Shown here one piece after another: positions 10,317 to 18,984 of a stretch of DNA of 54,328 bases. The stretch is taken from assembly GCA_964593555.1 (NCBI GenBank), contig CAZQIC010000016.1:1-54328 (forward strand), written 5' to 3'. How positions within the stretch are numbered: the first letter of the stretch is position 1; every line of letters begins with the position of its first letter. Under the pieces are notes generated by a model. It was given only the letters and a program-made list of their open reading frames with translations, had not been told where the DNA came from and searched no databases. The DNA comes from CAZQIC01 sp964593555 (GTDB lineage: Bacteria > Bacteroidota > Bacteroidia > JAFLBG01). The position numbers and the translations under genes are program-made.

Positions 10317-12755
10317 CTAAAAATCCATGTTTTCCGGTAAGGGTTCACCTGGTTTAGTCTTTCGCTTGATCAACGCAGCATCGCCCTTACCAAATTTCAT
10401 ATTAACAATAAGTTTAAAAAAGCGACTCTCACGTCTGTTCCAGCTTTCCTGGATATAATCTTCACCAACAATATATGCACCCCGGCTATTAGTGTCAAAA
10501 ACATCTCTGACACTGAGTGTAATGGTAAGCACTTTTTTTATTTCCTTACTAAAGGCCATGTCAGCAAAATAAACTTCTCTATTATATCCTTGCGGTACAG
10601 TCTTTTTTGATTCATAATTTCCAGAAATTTGTATCGAAAAATTTTTAGGCATACGATACATCATGATCAATTTACCTGTACAATTAAATCCATTGTTGTT
10701 AAAAGCACTACCATTATAAATCGCATTAATGGCTGTATAAAACAGGTTTGTATTCAAGGTTGTTTCAAAGCCTTTGAAAAGTGTATGTTTTATTGTGTTG
10801 TCGATGCCGAGCGAATTCGCTTGTTTTCCATTAATGGTTGTAGTCACCAGCACAGAAGAATCTGTTGACAATGGATATGTATATTGTGTTAAGACATGCT
10901 CACTGTTTCTAAAAAATAATGTCAATAAAAAATTTCCTCTTTTTAAATATTGGTTGTAGTTAAGCTCCAAGCTATTTATAAACTCCGGAGTAATCGATGG
11001 GTTTCCTATTGAATAATTCTTCAGATCGCTCGCAGTAATAAATGGCAAGAACTGCCTGAAATTAGGTCTGTTTATTTTTCGTGTCACATTAAACTGGATT
11101 TCCTTTTTTTCGGTTAATTTTTTTGAAATGAAAATGGAGGGAAATAAAGAATTAAAAATGTTGGCCATACTACTCGGATAGCTGTACAGGAAATGTTTAT
11201 TTTCCTTATTTGTCACCGTGGCGGTGTAGAATGAGTTTTCCACACGCAAGCCAAGCATATAATTTATTTTTTTATGCTTGATCGAATAATTTATGTATGC
11301 TGCGTTAACCAAATCTTTTATTTGATAATAACTAGTGAGCAAATCATTTGTGACATAATTTCCGTTTAAATAATTAAAATTACTTACATCTAAAGACTGG
11401 TTGCTGGGCTTATAAGATACTCGTATCCCGGTTTCAAGTTTTGTGCTGTCGTTTATTGGATTAACAAAATCCGATTGAAAAGAAAACATTTCATTAATAT
11501 TAATTGCCTTATTTATTTGCAACTCCGGATTGTTGGACAATAATGCCCCTGATGAATCATAAGTATATGTAGTGAAATCACTTGGGTTGCGTGAACTTCC
11601 GTTTATATAATTCACATCAGCTGTTATTTCCTTTCCTCTTTTTGGAAAAGATCTTTTATAAAATAGTTTTGTCGTATAATTTTCAAAATGTGTCAACGTG
11701 TTGGTTTGTCTAACTCCGCTCATTTTATTCGAATTGTTTGGTCCGGAGAATTCAAATGTTTGATCATCTATCGTTTTAAAATCACCCATCACTATATTTT
11801 CCGAGAAGGTTAATGTATTTCTGTTATTAATGTAATAATCCAATACCGTCGTTCCCGATTGAAAAAAATGTCGAAACAAAATATCATCATTCACATTATA
11901 AAACCCCGAAGGATAGTCCGTGCGATTGGTGTAACCCGGAACAGAATTTTTAAAAGTGTTGAATGTATAATTCAAAGAAAATCCAATTGGTTTTTGCTTA
12001 ATATTAAACAACACCAGCCCGTTGTAGTGACTATTTGTTCCCGCGCCGCCGGTTATCATGCCATTGTACCCAGGCTGCGCATTGCTCTTCATCACAATAT
12101 TTAATATTCCCCCGGTTGTGCTTGCTTCAAATTTTGCGGAGGGATTGGTGATCACTTCAATTTTTTCAATTTGATCAGCGGGTATTTGGTTAAGCACCAA
12201 ACTGGTCGGCCGTCCATCAATGTATATGGTCGCAGTATTTTGACGCAGCTGAGCGTTTCCATTTGCATCAAGAGTTACGGAAGGAATATTAGAAACAACA
12301 TCCGCCGCGGTACCGCCCTTTGAAATAATATTTTTTTCCACATTAAATACTTTCCGATCAATATTCATTTCAACAGCACTTTTGTCCTTAACGATCTCCA
12401 TTGTATTAAATTCTGTTACAGAAAGGTCTAGTTTAATATCCCCCAGATCCTGTTCTTCATTCTGCGGAGAAACAATGATCGTTTGTAGTAATTCTTTGTA
12501 CCCAATAAGACTTACCTTAAGTGTAAATTTTCCAAAAGGTAAATTTTCGAGACTAAACTCCCCGTTTGGTTTTGTGATAACACCACTGATCAGCGTATCG
12601 CTTTTATAAATGGTCACCGGAGTATACGGTATCGTCTCCCTGGTCTTCATATCAATTATCTTTCCATATACGCGCCCCTTTGCCACGGGTAATTTTTGTG
12701 ACTGCACGATAGTGGAAACGAAAAAAAGAATGAACAGAATAATACCAATTCTCAT
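10317..12755 (-). CDS. TonB-dependent-receptor-like outer membrane beta-barrel protein
   Basis: The protein has about 812 residues from the second in-frame ATG at 12755. That start gives a proper signal peptide (MRIGIILFILFFVSTIVQS); the ATG at 12770 adds five residues. A CarboxypepD_reg-like domain comes first (VYGKIIDMKTRETIPYTPV, then GEFSLENLPFGKF), followed by a plug-like region (AADVVSNIPSVTLDANG, IYIDGRPTS, EVITNPSAKFEAS-T-GGILNI). The rest is a long beta-barrel rich in aromatic alternating strands. The tail after the last strand is short and charged (RKTKPGEPLPENMDF). This architecture is the outer membrane beta-barrel family related to TonB receptors. There is no SusD partner, and the substrate cannot be read from the sequence. 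It lies on the opposite strand to its neighbours, so it is its own transcription unit. Confidence 0.87.
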   Translation of the reverse strand: MRIGIILFILFFVSTIVQSQKLPVAKGRVYGKIIDMKTRETIPYTPVTIYKSDTLISGVITKPNGEFSLENLPFGKFTLKVSLIGYKELLQTIIVSPQNEEQDLGDIKLDLSVTEFNTMEIVKDKSAVEMNIDRKVFNVEKNIISKGGTAADVVSNIPSVTLDANGNAQLRQNTATIYIDGRPTSLVLNQIPADQIEKIEVITNPSAKFEASTTGGILNIVMKSNAQPGYNGMITGGAGTNSHYNGLVLFNIKQKPIGFSLNYTFNTFKNSVPGYTNRTDYPSGFYNVNDDILFRHFFQSGTTVLDYYINNRNTLTFSENIVMGDFKTIDDQTFEFSGPNNSNKMSGVRQTNTLTHFENYTTKLFYKRSFPKRGKEITADVNYINGSSRNPSDFTTYTYDSSGALLSNNPELQINKAININEMFSFQSDFVNPINDSTKLETGIRVSYKPSNQSLDVSNFNYLNGNYVTNDLLTSYYQIKDLVNAAYINYSIKHKKINYMLGLRVENSFYTATVTNKENKHFLYSYPSSMANIFNSLFPSIFISKKLTEKKEIQFNVTRKINRPNFRQFLPFITASDLKNYSIGNPSITPEFINSLELNYNQYLKRGNFLLTLFFRNSEHVLTQYTYPLSTDSSVLVTTTINGKQANSLGIDNTIKHTLFKGFETTLNTNLFYTAINAIYNGSAFNNNGFNCTGKLIMMYRMPKNFSIQISGNYESKKTVPQGYNREVYFADMAFSKEIKKVLTITLSVRDVFDTNSRGAYIVGEDYIQESWNRRESRFFKLIVNMKFGKGDAALIKRKTKPGEPLPENMDF

Positions 12756-12957
12756 ATTCAAAATATCCAATACAATTTATCCGCAAAGTTAGTTAAATCC
12801 AATTTCCAATGTTACTATCTTGGAAATTACAGATGGAGATCATAAAAAAGCCGTGCATAGTGTTGCAACTTCACTTAATGGGAATAGCCTTTGTTTTCAA
12901 TGGCTTCCCAATCTCATGTTCCTTTTATTTTTAGTAACTTTATGTAACATAAATTTT

Positions 12958-14403
12958 ATGCTACAGTTAAAAAATTATATCAACGGAGAATTAGTTGAGC
13001 CACTTGGTAAGTCTTATATAGATAATTATAATCCTTCAATAGGAAAGGTTTATTCAAAAATTCCTGACTCGGATGAACATGATGTAGAGCTGGCTGTTGA
13101 AGCTGCAAAAGCTGCATTTCCATCCTGGTCAAAAACGCCAAAGGATATTCGTTCAAAGTATTTATTGAAGATCGCATCGCTAATTGAACAAAATCTTGAG
13201 ATGCTTGCAAAAGCGGAATCAACAGATAATGGCAAGCCAGTTAAACTTGCTATGACTGTTGACATACCCCGCGCAGCAAGTAACTTTCATTTTTACGGAA
13301 CAGGAATTTTACATCTTGCATCGGAAGCACATTCTATGGAAGACACCGCGATTAATTATACACTCAACGATCCCATTGGTATTGCAGGCTGTATCTCTCC
13401 CTGGAATTTGCCATTGTATTTATTCTCCTGGAAAATCGCACCTGCATTGGCTGCCGGAAACTGTGTGGTAGCAAAACCTTCAGAGGTTACTCCAATGACA
13501 GCGTATTTATTATCAGAGCTTTGTATAAAGGCAGGGCTACCAAAAGGAGTATTGAATATTGTGCACGGTTACGGACATAAAGTTGGCGCCGCTATTGTTG
13601 GACATAAAGATATACCGGTTATTTCTTTTACCGGCGGAACAAAAACAGGGGAGGGGATAGCGCGTGTCGCAGCTCCCATGTTTAAAAAACTTTCCCTTGA
13701 ATTGGGAGGGAAAAATCCAAATATTATTTTTGCCGATTGTGATTTTGATAATGCTGTAAAAACATCGTTACATTCTTCCTTCGCTAACCAGGGACAAATT
13801 TGTTTGTGCGGATCACGTGTTTTTATTGAACGTTCCATTTACGAAAAATTCAAGAATGCATTCATAGAAAAAGTAAAAACACTTACGGTTGGTAATCCTG
13901 CAGATGAATCAAGTAAACTTGGTGCAGTGGTGAGTAAACAACATATGGAAAAAGTTTTGTCACATATTGAGGTTGCAAAACAGGAGGGTGGGAAAATATT
14001 GTGCGGCGGAAAACAAATTAAACTTGAAGGAGAATTTTCGGAAGGCTGGTATATTGAACCAACAGTGATCGAAGGATTATCTCATGATTGCCGTACCAAC
14101 CAGGAAGAGATTTTCGGACCGGTTGTAACACTTATGCCATTTGATAAAGAAGAAGAAGTATTGATGTATGCCAATAGCACATCGTATGGATTAGCATCAG
14201 TAATATGGACAGAGAATCTAACCCGTGCACACCGTATAGCAGCTCAACTGCATACAGGAATTGTGTGGATCAATTGCTGGCTATTACGCGATTTAAGAAC
14301 GCCCTTTGGAGGGGTAAAAGGCTCAGGAGTGGGTAGGGAGGGCGGTTTTGAGGCATTACGCTTTTTTACAGAACCAAAAAATATTTGCATTAAATTGAAA
14401 TGA
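12958..14403 (+). CDS. Aldehyde dehydrogenase, ALDH8-like (2-aminomuconate/2-hydroxymuconate semialdehyde dehydrogenase type)
   Basis: This 481-residue NAD(P)-dependent aldehyde dehydrogenase is predicted to be cytoplasmic. The ATG at 12958 (MLQLKNYINGELVEP) is the normal ALDH N-terminus. The upstream open stretch to 12820 is non-homologous and is left out. Family signatures are present: PWNLP, KPSEVTP, the SFTGGTKTG cofactor loop, the catalytic Glu in LELGGKNPN (about E248) and the catalytic Cys in NQGQICLC (about C282). The pairs FANQGQICLC and WINCWLLRDLRTPFGG-KGSGVGREGG resemble the ALDH8 branch, which oxidises 2-aminomuconic or 2-hydroxymuconic semialdehyde in kynurenine or catechol breakdown. 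No other gene of such a pathway is nearby, so the substrate is an inference from similarity. A small secreted protein follows after 50 nt and may be co-transcribed. Confidence 0.9.
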   Translation: MLQLKNYINGELVEPLGKSYIDNYNPSIGKVYSKIPDSDEHDVELAVEAAKAAFPSWSKTPKDIRSKYLLKIASLIEQNLEMLAKAESTDNGKPVKLAMTVDIPRAASNFHFYGTGILHLASEAHSMEDTAINYTLNDPIGIAGCISPWNLPLYLFSWKIAPALAAGNCVVAKPSEVTPMTAYLLSELCIKAGLPKGVLNIVHGYGHKVGAAIVGHKDIPVISFTGGTKTGEGIARVAAPMFKKLSLELGGKNPNIIFADCDFDNAVKTSLHSSFANQGQICLCGSRVFIERSIYEKFKNAFIEKVKTLTVGNPADESSKLGAVVSKQHMEKVLSHIEVAKQEGGKILCGGKQIKLEGEFSEGWYIEPTVIEGLSHDCRTNQEEIFGPVVTLMPFDKEEEVLMYANSTSYGLASVIWTENLTRAHRIAAQLHTGIVWINCWLLRDLRTPFGGVKGSGVGREGGFEALRFFTEPKNICIKLK

Positions 14404-14453
14404 GCCATAACTTGGCTTAACTTTTACTAACGAAATATTAAATAATATAACAA

Positions 14454-14897
14454 ATGAAAAAAGTTATTTCACTCCTCGCTTTTACAATGTGTTTAGGTTT
14501 TGCTTATTCACAAGCTCCCGCCGGAAAAGCACCACTGCCTTTTGTAATGACCGCGAAAGATTCTGCTCTTGCAAAAGCATGGAAAATTAAAAGGTATGAA
14601 TGTTTTGGTGAGGTTTATCAGGAAGGAAATCTTCCAAAAAAACAAGCGAACGACGGTCTAACACTTTCGCTTGACCAAACAGCATTTTTTACTTATGATG
14701 GAGTTTTGCATACTGGTAAATGGGTAACAGACAAAACAAAAACAATCATTACTATCACCGATGATGCTCCGGATGCAAATGGAAAAAAAGTTGTGAATAC
14801 ATTAAAAATATTAAAAGGAGGTTCGGAAGAATTAGAGATAAAATACCAGGATAAAGATTTGATCACTACTCTATATACATTGGTGCCTAAAAAATAA
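14454..14897 (+). CDS. Small secreted protein, lipocalin-like, unknown function
   Basis: This 147-residue protein begins with a signal peptide (MKKVISLLAFTMCLGFAYSQ). The mature part contains AWKIKRYECFG, a strand pattern with LTLSLDQTAFFTYDG, GKWVTDKTKTIITI, and a final ELEIKYQDKDLITTLYTLVPKK. The alternation of short strands and the W-x-I / F-x-x-x-G-x-W spacing resemble small lipocalin-like secreted proteins common in Bacteroidota, but this assignment is tentative. It follows the aldehyde dehydrogenase by 50 nt and is closed by a strong hairpin terminator. No sorting domain or lipobox cysteine is seen, so it is probably periplasmic. Confidence 0.75.
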   Translation: MKKVISLLAFTMCLGFAYSQAPAGKAPLPFVMTAKDSALAKAWKIKRYECFGEVYQEGNLPKKQANDGLTLSLDQTAFFTYDGVLHTGKWVTDKTKTIITITDDAPDANGKKVVNTLKILKGGSEELEIKYQDKDLITTLYTLVPKK

Positions 14898-14916
14898 CAA
14901 ACAGTATTCTTTAGCT

Positions 14917-14958
14917 AAAGGCCGCTTCCAAAAAAGGAAACGGCCTTTTCCTTTTTTT
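14917..14958 (+). terminator. Rho-independent terminator
   Basis: The arms AAAGGCCGCTTCC and GGAAACGGCCTTT pair with one mismatch around a six-A loop, and a T-rich run follows. It ends the aldehyde dehydrogenase/small secreted protein unit. Confidence 0.85.
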
Positions 14959-15028
14959 ACATTTACTTGTAACCTTTTATATTCCTGTTCGTCTAGCTTA
15001 TAAATTTTAATATTTATACTATAACAAC

Positions 15029-16663
15029 ATGAAAAAATTAATACACTCATTCTTTCTATGCTGCCTTTTTTCAACGGGCATAATTAATGCACAAAATCCA
15101 TCCTGGGTTGCTACTTGTGATCCTTCAGGACAAAAAGCGGTCAGTTGTACAAAAAATGATAGTGCCGGAAACAGTTATATAGTAGGTTCATATAATCAGG
15201 CATCTGCAAAATTTGGCAATACAACTTTAGCCTGTTCAGGTTACCAGGATATTTTTGTTGCAAAATGTGACAGTAATGGAAATTTTATTTGGGCAAAGCG
15301 TGCGGGAGGAGCCTCTGCTCAATTTTCTACTGATAATGGAAATGGCTTGGTTCTGGATAATTCCGAAAACCTATATGTTTCGGGTGATTACAGAGATACC
15401 GCAGACTTTAGCGGGATAATACTTCCCGGAAAAGGATTAAGAACTTTTCTTACTAAATATGATTCCAGTGGAAATGTTATCTGGATAAGTAGGGCGAAGG
15501 GAAATAACTTAAGCTTAGGTAGCGTAGCCATAAATGCAGACACAACATTGTTTGTTCATGGAAGTTGTTTTACAGGGGCGATTACTTTAAACGAAGGAAC
15601 TCCTGATTCTATAGTTGTTCCCAATAACAACAACTCTTCTTTTTTTGTAAAATATGATACAAGCGGCAAGGCATCCCTGATAATATTTTTACCACAAACC
15701 GCTTTTATCAGAGATATAACAACCGATAACAATAATGGAATTTATGTATTAGGCAGATTTTATGCAACCGCAAGTTTTGGATCTACAGTATTAACATGTA
15801 ACGGAACGGGAGACATTTTTACAGCAAAATACGATGGTAACACCGGCAACCTAATGTGGATAAAAAAGATTGGTTTAGTTACCGGCAATGAGCAGGATAA
15901 CGGTATTCACCTTGTAATGGATGCTTATAAGAACATGTATATTGCCGGCTATAGAGATGATACCGGTGGCATTCCATCAAAGGGACGCTTAATTAAATGT
16001 GATTCTATAGGAAACATTGTTTGGTCAAAAGTTTTCACCAGCAGCAATACTTCATATGTTACCGACTTAATACTTATTAATAATAATTTATATATAACAG
16101 GTTTTTACAGATCGGCCCTTACCTTTGATGTTAATAATACATTGCCGTATAATGGGACAAGCATGTTTTCCATATACGTGGGAAGGTATGATACCGCGGG
16201 AAATATATTATATTCTTTTCAAGGTACTTCCGGCAATAATGCAAACAACTACGGGGGACTTGAAACAGATATTTCAGGATCCCTTTATTTGAGCGGAACA
16301 TTGTCAAGTTCAACTGCAGCTCCAATAAGCTTAGGCAATATAACAATAATGGGAAACAGATCATTCGATGTTTTTGTAGCGAAATACAATCCCCAGGCGA
16401 TAACAGCTATTGCCAAAAGTGACTTTGATGGGCAAGTTGATATTTATCCTAATCCCGTAAAAGGTATTCTTACTGTTCAGCCTAATCCTTCATTTGAAAA
16501 TTATACCGTTACTATTTTCAATATGGTGGGACAAAAAATTTTAGACAAAAAAAATGTAATCGATGGTATATTAATTGATATGAGTACGTTCGATAAGGGC
16601 ATGTATTTTGTCCGAATAGATTTTGAATCAAAATCGTACGTTAAAAAAATTATAGTTAATTGA
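15029..16663 (+). CDS. Secreted SBBP-like repeat protein with T9SS type A sorting domain
   Basis: This protein has 544 residues. A signal peptide (MKKLIHSFFLCCLFSTGIINAQ) is followed by propeller-like repeats of the form D-x-x-GN-x-x-V-x-G, including GNSYIVGSYNQ, ENLYVSGDY and GSLYLSGT, each paired with a KYDSSGNVIWI-type strand. The last 75 residues form a type A sorting domain: VDIYPNPVKGILTV, YTVTIFNMVGQKI and GMYFVRIDF, ending VKKIIVN. Type A domains are normally cleaved on export and the protein released or attached to lipid. It lacks the DUF7948 N-terminus seen in the larger SBBP proteins here. It is convergent with the next gene and shares a bidirectional terminator with it. The binding partner is unknown. 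Confidence 0.85.
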   Translation: MKKLIHSFFLCCLFSTGIINAQNPSWVATCDPSGQKAVSCTKNDSAGNSYIVGSYNQASAKFGNTTLACSGYQDIFVAKCDSNGNFIWAKRAGGASAQFSTDNGNGLVLDNSENLYVSGDYRDTADFSGIILPGKGLRTFLTKYDSSGNVIWISRAKGNNLSLGSVAINADTTLFVHGSCFTGAITLNEGTPDSIVVPNNNNSSFFVKYDTSGKASLIIFLPQTAFIRDITTDNNNGIYVLGRFYATASFGSTVLTCNGTGDIFTAKYDGNTGNLMWIKKIGLVTGNEQDNGIHLVMDAYKNMYIAGYRDDTGGIPSKGRLIKCDSIGNIVWSKVFTSSNTSYVTDLILINNNLYITGFYRSALTFDVNNTLPYNGTSMFSIYVGRYDTAGNILYSFQGTSGNNANNYGGLETDISGSLYLSGTLSSSTAAPISLGNITIMGNRSFDVFVAKYNPQAITAIAKSDFDGQVDIYPNPVKGILTVQPNPSFENYTVTIFNMVGQKILDKKNVIDGILIDMSTFDKGMYFVRIDFESKSYVKKIIVN

Positions 16664-16700
16664 TCAAATGAACAATTTGAGTTAGCTCAGGGGAAAGCCG

Positions 16701-16732
16701 AAAAACCCGCTAAGAAAACTTAGCGGGTTTTT
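16701..16732. terminator. Bidirectional rho-independent terminator between convergent genes
   Basis: A perfect 14-bp inverted repeat (AAAAACCCGCTAAG / CTTAGCGGGTTTTT) flanks an AAAA loop. Each strand ends in a T tract. It lies between the convergent type A cargo genes ending at 16663 and 16754. Confidence 0.9.
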
Positions 16733-16753
16733 ACGAATACTATTATTTCATTT

Positions 16754-18793
16754 TTAATGTGCCAAAATAACCTTTTGTGTTTCAACATTGATATTATTAC
16801 TTGTCAATTGCACAAAATAAATTCCATTAGCAAGATCGTTTACATCAATAGATCCAGAAATTAAATCACTGTTAAATATCATCGACTTCATTACTTTGCC
16901 GGTTATATCAATGACTTTTACTTCGTTATTTTTATTTCCCGTTCCAAAACCAGAAACATTAATAATGTCACTTGTAGGATTGGGATAAACGGAAAAATAA
17001 ATAATTGAATTTTTATCTTCAGCTACTCCCAGTGCCACGCCATCAAACCAATCGATGGTCGTTTTCAGAATATTATTTCTGTATCCGTCTGTTTTACTCA
17101 GCGAAGCAAAATTAAATCCCCAATAGGCGATCTTCCAATTGTCGGTTGTATTGTGCATTATGCTACCGCCAACTTTCGATACGTCATTCGAATACCTCAA
17201 CGTTGCTTTAGCTCCTGATATTGGCGTAAACCATTCAGCATAAGAAAATGATCCTGTTAGCTGTGTGTTCCCAGCATATTTATACATGGAATCTCCGGTT
17301 GTATAATTAAGCGGTAAGGTAGAGGTGCTGCTGACAAATGTTGATGAAAGATAATTTGCTCCCATGTAATTGTTATAAAAATCTATATATTCATTGGAGA
17401 TAGTATAATTGGCCGTACTGGTGATCTCTTCGCCCATAGTTTCGGACATGATCAAAATATTTCCATGGCTCTTCAGGTAATTTTTAAATATTTTCAATTT
17501 ATTATCTGTAATACCATGAAAAATATTTCTTCCGCTCACACTATATAAAAAGTGACTCAGATTTGTTTTGCCCATTCCGTTGGTATCAATGCCGTCAACC
17601 TCATAATCGCTTATCAATACTGCGGGAAGAGATTTTGCCTGCAATGCGTTTACAATTGATGTATCGCAAATTTTATATTTATCATCGACAAGGTTTGTGA
17701 CCGAACAAAAAGTGTATGTCGGAAACTGTTTTTTATATGCACCGATCCTTGTTGTTGATTTAAGCTGTAATGTAACGGTAGCCCTCTCATCTCCCGCAGA
17801 TGAAGATGTTACGTTCACTGAAATGGTTTTAGTTTCAATGGCATTAAAATTTATGTTTGTTAGACTGGTATATGTAGTGCCATTAATAGTGAAGCTGGCA
17901 GTCCACCCTGTTGGCAATGTATTTAAAAGACTTACTTCATAAACATCAGCCGAATCAGAATTAATATTTGCATTGAAAGTGTAATTCGCGGTTGAGCTTT
18001 TTCCTATGAATTTTGTATAAACATTATCTGCAAGGTTTATGTCCATGTTATACTTTAATGATGAATCATCAAATTGTGCCTGAAGAATTTCTTTGGTAGT
18101 TGTATTCTGTATAAATGCTATTACCGCAAGCTGATCTACGTTATAAACGTTTTGCATGGTCCAGCTTTGATTAAAAGTTGCCGAATCGTTTACTGCCCAT
18201 AATGCCGCCAAGGTAGTTCCGTTTTGGTTGGGCAGCATTTTTTTCATCACATTAGTCCAATGCGTTTCTCCATTTTTTTCCACCTTACGGGTAATGATAC
18301 GTTTTTCCACCACCACCATATGAAGTTTTAAACTACCGCTTACCGCTTGTACAGCTTTGGCCTTAGCCGTAACATCAATCGTTCCATTATTGTTTATTTT
18401 ATGTGAAAGCGTAATAGTAAATGGCGATGTAATTGCGGAGCGGTTGTTGATTGTTGTCTGGTTAATATTGTATGGGTGGCCAGAATAATAATTGCCATCG
18501 ACAGCTCCGGATGGATATCCTGTAAATCCATAGAAAGAAACCCTTGCATTAGGCTCAGCTGTATTGTGAAAGTACATGGGGTCAACATTACCATAGTTGC
18601 CATGGTACTCCATTGTGATCAATTTTGAAGTTGGATTATTATCATGAAGCGAATCCATTCTTGGTCCTTGCCAAGTGCATGGACCGCATCCAGTACTCGT
18701 GATCCATTCCAAGAGAATGGTTCTAGGCGCCTGAGCTTGAGAAATTATTGAGATGATGCAAAAAAAAGCAAGAGAAAAAGTTCTGTTGTGCAT
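16754..18793 (-). CDS. Secreted Omp28-like thioredoxin-fold protein with T9SS type A sorting domain
   Basis: The protein has about 679 residues from the ATG at 18793, which gives a signal peptide (MHNRTFSLAFFCIISIISQAQA). An earlier in-frame ATG at 18841 adds a charged extension and is less likely. The mature N-terminus has ILLEWITSTGCGPCTWQGP, a thioredoxin-like CxxC (about C36 and C39), followed by YHGNYGNVDPMYF and a YPSGAVDG motif containing the cis-Pro-like YP. This matches the Omp28-related family. The middle carries Ig-like strands and a stretch resembling a glutamine-amidotransferase-like fold (VLISDYEVDG, LSHFLYSVSG, ILIMSETMGE); that last reading is uncertain. The C-terminus is a type A sorting domain (FSVYPNPTSDIINVSG ... 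GIYFVQLTSN). It may act as a redox or disulfide-related protein outside the cell. Confidence 0.82.
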   Translation of the reverse strand: MHNRTFSLAFFCIISIISQAQAPRTILLEWITSTGCGPCTWQGPRMDSLHDNNPTSKLITMEYHGNYGNVDPMYFHNTAEPNARVSFYGFTGYPSGAVDGNYYSGHPYNINQTTINNRSAITSPFTITLSHKINNNGTIDVTAKAKAVQAVSGSLKLHMVVVEKRIITRKVEKNGETHWTNVMKKMLPNQNGTTLAALWAVNDSATFNQSWTMQNVYNVDQLAVIAFIQNTTTKEILQAQFDDSSLKYNMDINLADNVYTKFIGKSSTANYTFNANINSDSADVYEVSLLNTLPTGWTASFTINGTTYTSLTNINFNAIETKTISVNVTSSSAGDERATVTLQLKSTTRIGAYKKQFPTYTFCSVTNLVDDKYKICDTSIVNALQAKSLPAVLISDYEVDGIDTNGMGKTNLSHFLYSVSGRNIFHGITDNKLKIFKNYLKSHGNILIMSETMGEEITSTANYTISNEYIDFYNNYMGANYLSSTFVSSTSTLPLNYTTGDSMYKYAGNTQLTGSFSYAEWFTPISGAKATLRYSNDVSKVGGSIMHNTTDNWKIAYWGFNFASLSKTDGYRNNILKTTIDWFDGVALGVAEDKNSIIYFSVYPNPTSDIINVSGFGTGNKNNEVKVIDITGKVMKSMIFNSDLISGSIDVNDLANGIYFVQLTSNNINVETQKVILAH

Positions 18794-18984
18794 AGTGGAT
18801 ACGTTCTTGCACAATATTACCCTACGAATAAACATATGCAAAGTAAAGTTTGGCCTATTCTTGCAAATTCAAAGTGGGGGTTTCCAGGTAAAAATGGAAT
18901 AATTATACTATACAGGCAACTTTTATCCTTCCCCATTTCATAGGTTTCAAACACCACTATTTAGACCTTGCAACCTGCCTGTTT

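Noticed and set aside
12820..12957. N-terminal extension of the aldehyde dehydrogenase
   Set aside because: The 46 residues have no ALDH similarity and contain a hydrophobic stretch. The ATG at 12958 gives the normal family N-terminus.
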